NCBI RefSeq assembly: GCF_001428305.1
Contig: NZ_LMRZ01000007.1
Span: forward strand, 62,001 to 126,000
Direction of reading: 5' to 3'
DNA from: Janibacter sp. Soil728
GTDB taxonomy: Bacteria; Actinomycetota; Actinomycetes; Actinomycetales; Dermatophilaceae
Length of the DNA: 64,000 nt
Each line of letters begins with the position of its first letter. Position 1 is the stretch's first letter. The notes below the pieces were generated by a model that worked only from the letters and a program-made list of their open reading frames with translations, did no database searches and was not told the DNA's origin. Below are positions 61,413 through 64,000 of this stretch, in pieces. The position numbers and the translations under genes were made by a program.

Positions 61413-61552
61413 CTACGACGGCCATCATCATGATGATCATCGCGATGCTCACCATCTGGGGCGGGCTGGTTGCGGCGATCGTCAACCTCACCAAGCGCGG
61501 CGACGCTTCCGCTGAGGACGTCCGCGGCGCGGAGCTGCACCGGGACCTGTAG
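61409..61552 (+). CDS. metS: MetS-like small subunit of the NSS transporter
   Basis: A 47-residue protein, MTTTAIIMMIIAMLTIWGGL followed by VAAIVNLTKRGD and an acidic tail. One membrane helix. It overlaps metP as ATGA. MetS-family proteins are required for MetP activity and have this size and helix-plus-charged-tail design. It ends HRDL at 61552. Confidence 0.85.
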   Translation: MTTTAIIMMIIAMLTIWGGLVAAIVNLTKRGDASAEDVRGAELHRDL

Positions 61553-61566
61553 GACATCACCGCCTC

Positions 61567-61675
61567 GGTGGAGGTAAACGCGCGAGCAATTCGTCCGCGC
61601 GTCTACCTCCACCCATCCGTCGGCGTCCGGCGAGTGGATGCCAACTCGCCGAGGAATCGTCCGCGCGTATACCTC
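61567..61675. repeat. Inverted and direct repeats downstream of metS
   Basis: GTGGAGGTAAACGCGCG (from 61569) and CGCGCGTCTACCTCCAC (to about 61613) form an inverted repeat with one mismatch. A further copy CGCGCGTATACCTCCAC follows (to about 61678). No gene is supported here. Confidence 0.6.
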
Positions 61676-61678
61676 CAC

Positions 61679-61740
61679 CCGGCATCAGGGGCACCGGCAT
61701 CAGGGGCACCGGCATCAGGGGGCCCGGCATCAGGGGGCCC
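61679..61740. repeat. Four tandem 15-bp repeats
   Basis: CGGCATCAGGGGCAC twice, then CGGCATCAGGGGGCC twice. A 15-bp period would keep frame if translated, but no supported gene covers it. Confidence 0.75.
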
Positions 61741-61750
61741 GGGCACGACC

Positions 61751-61780
61751 AAGGGCCGCCAGCAGGTGCTGGCGGCCCTT
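61751..61780. terminator. Strong hairpin between metS and tRNA-Arg
   Basis: Perfect 14-bp arms AAGGGCCGCCAGCA and TGCTGGCGGCCCTT separated by two bases. It lies where the convergent metPS and tRNA transcripts would meet, so it may act on both strands. Confidence 0.7.
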
Positions 61781-61802
61781 CGTCGCACTCACACAAAATT
61801 TG

Positions 61803-61875
61803 TGCCCCCGGCAGGATTCGAACCTGCGGCCCCTGGTACCGGAAACCAGTGCTCTATCCCCTGAGCTACGGAGGC
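61803..61875 (-). tRNA. tRNA-Arg (anticodon CCG)
   Basis: 73 nt. The acceptor GCCTCCG pairs with CGGGGGC (one G-U pair), with discriminator A. The D-arm GCTCAGGGGATAGAGC, the anticodon stem CTGGT/ACCAG around loop TTCCGGT (anticodon CCG, reads CGG) and the T-arm GCAGGTTCGAATCCTGC are all intact. CCA is not encoded. It lies back to back with argS, about 95 bp away. Confidence 0.95.
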
Positions 61876-61890
61876 GGGATGTGCCCGGTG

Positions 61891-61896
61891 AGATTA
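61891..61896 (-). promoter_or_regulatory. -10-like box of tRNA-Arg
   Basis: TAATCT on the minus strand, 15 nt upstream of the tRNA 5' end. No clear -35. Confidence 0.4.
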
Positions 61897-61955
61897 GCAC
61901 CGGCGTGGCCCGTCCCGAGAATCGACCGCCGCTACGGGCACGGCGCTCGCGCACC

Positions 61956-61961
61956 TAGACT
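61956..61961 (+). promoter_or_regulatory. -10-like box of argS
   Basis: TAGACT ends 8 nt before the argS GTG, with no ribosome site between, suggesting a leaderless mRNA. Confidence 0.45.
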
Positions 61962-61969
61962 GGGCGATC

Positions 61970-63613
61970 GTGACCCCCGAAGAGCTTTCTGCAGCGATCC
62001 GTGCCGCCCTGACCGCCGCCGTCGAGGCCGGCGAGCTGACCGTCCAGGTGCCCACCGAGCTCAGGGTCGAGCGACCCAAGCAGAAGGGCCACGGCGACTG
62101 GACGAGCAATGTCTCCATGCAGCTGGCCAAGCCTGCGGGGATGAAGCCGCGCGACGTCGCCACGATCGTCGCTCAGCACCTCGGCGCTCATGAAGGCATC
62201 GCCGGCATCGAGATCGCCGGGCCCGGGTTCCTCAACATCACGCTCGACGCCGCGTCAGCCGGGGCGCTCGCGCGGGCGATCGCCGAGGCGGGTGCGGTCT
62301 ACGGCCACAACGACGCGATGACCGGCCACGTGGTCAACCTCGAGTTCATCTCCGCCAACCCCACCGGGCCGCTGCACATCGGCCACACCCGCTGGGCAGC
62401 GCTCGGCGACTCGATGCGCCGCCTGCTCACCGCCTCCGGCGCCGAGGTCACCGCCGAGTACTACATCAACGACGCGGGCGCCCAGATGGACAACTTCGGC
62501 GCCTCCGTCCTGGCCCGCGCCAAGGGCGAGCCCACCCCCGAGGGCGGCTACCCGGGTCCCTACATCGACGACCTCGCGCAGACCGCCCTCGCCGCTCGCC
62601 CCGACCTGCTCGAGCTGCCGGACGCCGAGGCACTGGCCACCGCGCGGGAGCTCGGCTACGAGGCCCAGCTGGCCGACATCCGCTCCACGCTCGAGGACTT
62701 CGGCGTGTACTTCGACGTCTGGTTCTCCGAGAAGACCCTGCACGAAGGGGGCGCCGTCGAGTCCGCGATCACCCGCCTGCGCGAGCAGGGCCACGTCGAC
62801 GACCGGGACGGCGCGGTCTGGTTGCGCACCACCGACTTCGGCGATGACAAGGACCGCGTCCTCATCCGGACCGATGGCGTGCCGACCTACTTCGCCGCCG
62901 ACGCCGCGTACTACCTGAGCAAGAAGGACCGCGGCTTCCCGGAGAAGATCTACCTCCTGGGCGCCGACCACCACGGCTATGTCTCCCGTCTCAAGGCGAT
63001 CGCGGCCTGCGCGGGAGATGACCCCAAGGCCAACATCGAGATCCGCATCGGCCAGCTGGTCAACCTCGACGGGGCCAAGCTGTCCAAGCGTGCGGGCAAC
63101 ATCATCGAGCTGCGTGACCTCGTCTCGTGGATCGGTACCGACGCCGTGCGCTACTCGCTGGCCCGCTACCCGGCGGACAGCCCGCTCAGCCTCGATGGTG
63201 AGGAGCTGCGCAAGCAGACCAACGACAACCCGGTCTTCTACGTGCAGTACGCCCACGCGCGCACCGCCAATGTCGCGAGGCTGGCCGCTGAGGACGGGGT
63301 CGTCCGCGAGGAGGGCTTCGACCCGGCGCTGCTGTCCGACCCGACCGAGGCACACCTGCTCGCCGCGCTCGGCGACTTCCCGCGGATCGTCGCGCACGCC
63401 GCCGAGCTGCGTGAGCCGCACCGCGTCGCCCGCTACCTCGAGGACCTCGCCGGCCACTTCCACAAGTGGTACGACACCTGCCGGGTGCGCCCGCGCTCCG
63501 ACGAGGAGATCACGGACCTCCACCGCACCCGCCTGTGGCTCAACGACGCCACCCGCCAGGTGCTGGCCAACGGTCTCGACCTGCTCGGCGTCTCCGCGCC
63601 CGAGCGGATGTGA
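61970..63613 (+). CDS. argS: Arginyl-tRNA synthetase
   Basis: A 547-residue class I synthetase. The HIGH motif is in NPTGPLHIGHTRWAALGDSM and the KMSKS counterpart is GAKLSKRAGNI. The C-terminal anticodon-binding domain includes LEDLAGHFHKWYDTCRVRPR. The tRNA-Arg(CCG) gene lies divergently next to it. GTG start; lysA follows 7 bp after the stop. Confidence 0.96.
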   Translation: MTPEELSAAIRAALTAAVEAGELTVQVPTELRVERPKQKGHGDWTSNVSMQLAKPAGMKPRDVATIVAQHLGAHEGIAGIEIAGPGFLNITLDAASAGALARAIAEAGAVYGHNDAMTGHVVNLEFISANPTGPLHIGHTRWAALGDSMRRLLTASGAEVTAEYYINDAGAQMDNFGASVLARAKGEPTPEGGYPGPYIDDLAQTALAARPDLLELPDAEALATARELGYEAQLADIRSTLEDFGVYFDVWFSEKTLHEGGAVESAITRLREQGHVDDRDGAVWLRTTDFGDDKDRVLIRTDGVPTYFAADAAYYLSKKDRGFPEKIYLLGADHHGYVSRLKAIAACAGDDPKANIEIRIGQLVNLDGAKLSKRAGNIIELRDLVSWIGTDAVRYSLARYPADSPLSLDGEELRKQTNDNPVFYVQYAHARTANVARLAAEDGVVREEGFDPALLSDPTEAHLLAALGDFPRIVAHAAELREPHRVARYLEDLAGHFHKWYDTCRVRPRSDEEITDLHRTRLWLNDATRQVLANGLDLLGVSAPERM

Positions 63614-63620
63614 GCTGAGC

Positions 63621-64000
63621 ATGGCGATCAACATGAGGGCCCACGAGGCCGGCATCCTCCACGCCGAGGGCTATGGCGCCGCGCCCCAGTGGCTGCCCTT
63701 CCCGACGGACGTCATGGAGCTGCTGCCGCAGCTGTGGCCGAGCAATGTCGCCCGTGACGCCTCGGGCGTCCTGAGCATCGCCGGCATACCGGTGACCGAC
63801 ATCGCCCGCGACTTCGGCACGGCCGCCTACGTCGTCGACGAGGACGACTTCCGTTCTCGCGCACGGGCCTTCCGCGACGACTTCACCGCTCCCTTCGCCG
63901 CAGTGGCCGGTGCCGACGTCTACTACGCCGGCAAGGCCTTCCTGTGCACCGCGGTCGCCCGCTGGATCATGGAGGAAGGGCTCAACCTCGACACCTGCAG
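63621..64000 (+). CDS. lysA: Diaminopimelate decarboxylase, 5' part
   Basis: The first 126 codons are present; the gene continues beyond the right edge. MAIN...HEAGILHAEGYG, GIPVTDIARDFGTAAYVVDE and the PLP-lysine segment DVYYAGKAFLC match LysA, which makes lysine from meso-diaminopimelate. The argS-lysA order is common in actinobacteria. ATG 63621, 7 bp after argS. Confidence 0.9.
   Translation, partial: MAINMRAHEAGILHAEGYGAAPQWLPFPTDVMELLPQLWPSNVARDASGVLSIAGIPVTDIARDFGTAAYVVDEDDFRSRARAFRDDFTAPFAAVAGADVYYAGKAFLCTAVARWIMEEGLNLDTC

Noticed and set aside
61679-61740. Coding repeat (Gly/Ala/Pro-rich peptide) over the 15-bp tandem repeats
   Set aside because: Open frames here have no ribosome site, run into the tRNA or hairpin, and have no homology I recognise.

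Overview
The window is high-GC DNA from an actinobacterium. The 1265-residue fused 2-oxoglutarate dehydrogenase/decarboxylase (kgd), its small DUF6104 neighbour, a MetPS-type transporter, PucR regulators, a fused RmlC-RmlD and frequent GTG starts point to Micrococcales. Intrasporangiaceae (a Janibacter-like organism) is my best guess, but this is inference. I see no rRNA, insertion sequence, prophage or CRISPR array, and one tRNA.

About 45 kb (1-45.3 kb) is a cell-surface polysaccharide locus. A leftward operon (7717 to 1) encodes a PglF-like dehydratase, an aminotransferase, an initiating sugar transferase, a WbuB-like glycosyltransferase and CapE/CapF/GNAT/CapG. Together these predict an amino-sugar primer and UDP-N-acetyl-L-fucosamine. 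A divergent rightward operon (7931-18354) encodes a tyrosine autokinase, a low-molecular-weight phosphatase, an O-antigen-ligase-like protein, a 991-residue double glycosyltransferase, an ABC exporter (Wzm/Wzt) and a hydrolase-DUF6270 fusion.

The core (18.3-36.2 kb) is unusual. It holds very large fused glycosyltransferases: a 1532-residue protein with a predicted coiled coil and about four transferase-like modules, a CgeB-GT2 fusion, and a hydrolase-GT fusion. It also has an asparagine-synthase homologue, two unrecognised proteins, and a recurring family of alpha/beta hydrolases with a GxSGGGF nucleophile elbow (three intact, one decayed). DUF6270 domains, which look SGNH-like, occur three times, one of them in the decayed gene. 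A stretch at about 23.7-31.2 kb looks less GC-rich than its flanks and may have been acquired separately. I read this as a heteropolysaccharide assembly line with cytoplasmic acyl-modification enzymes.

From 36.3 to 45.3 kb come a membrane-anchored SGNH-like protein, a large secreted beta-propeller protein, the dTDP-rhamnose genes (rmlA, fused rmlCD, rmlB) and a TviB/WecC-type dehydrogenase, ending in a strong hairpin at 45.3 kb.

The rest is mostly housekeeping: a small SGNH hydrolase, DUF6104, kgd, an ABC-2 transporter pair, a GIY-YIG protein, two CNNM/CorC-type membrane proteins, a DUF559-like gene bracketed by two 64-bp hairpin elements, a Tat-signal protein, two PucR paralogues, metP/metS, tRNA-Arg(CCG), argS and the start of lysA. 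Interspersed 34-35 bp GC-rich repeats cluster at 52.1-52.8 kb and also form the C-terminal coding sequence of rmlCD. Several genes have a -10-like hexamer only 6-10 nt from the start codon, suggesting leaderless transcripts.
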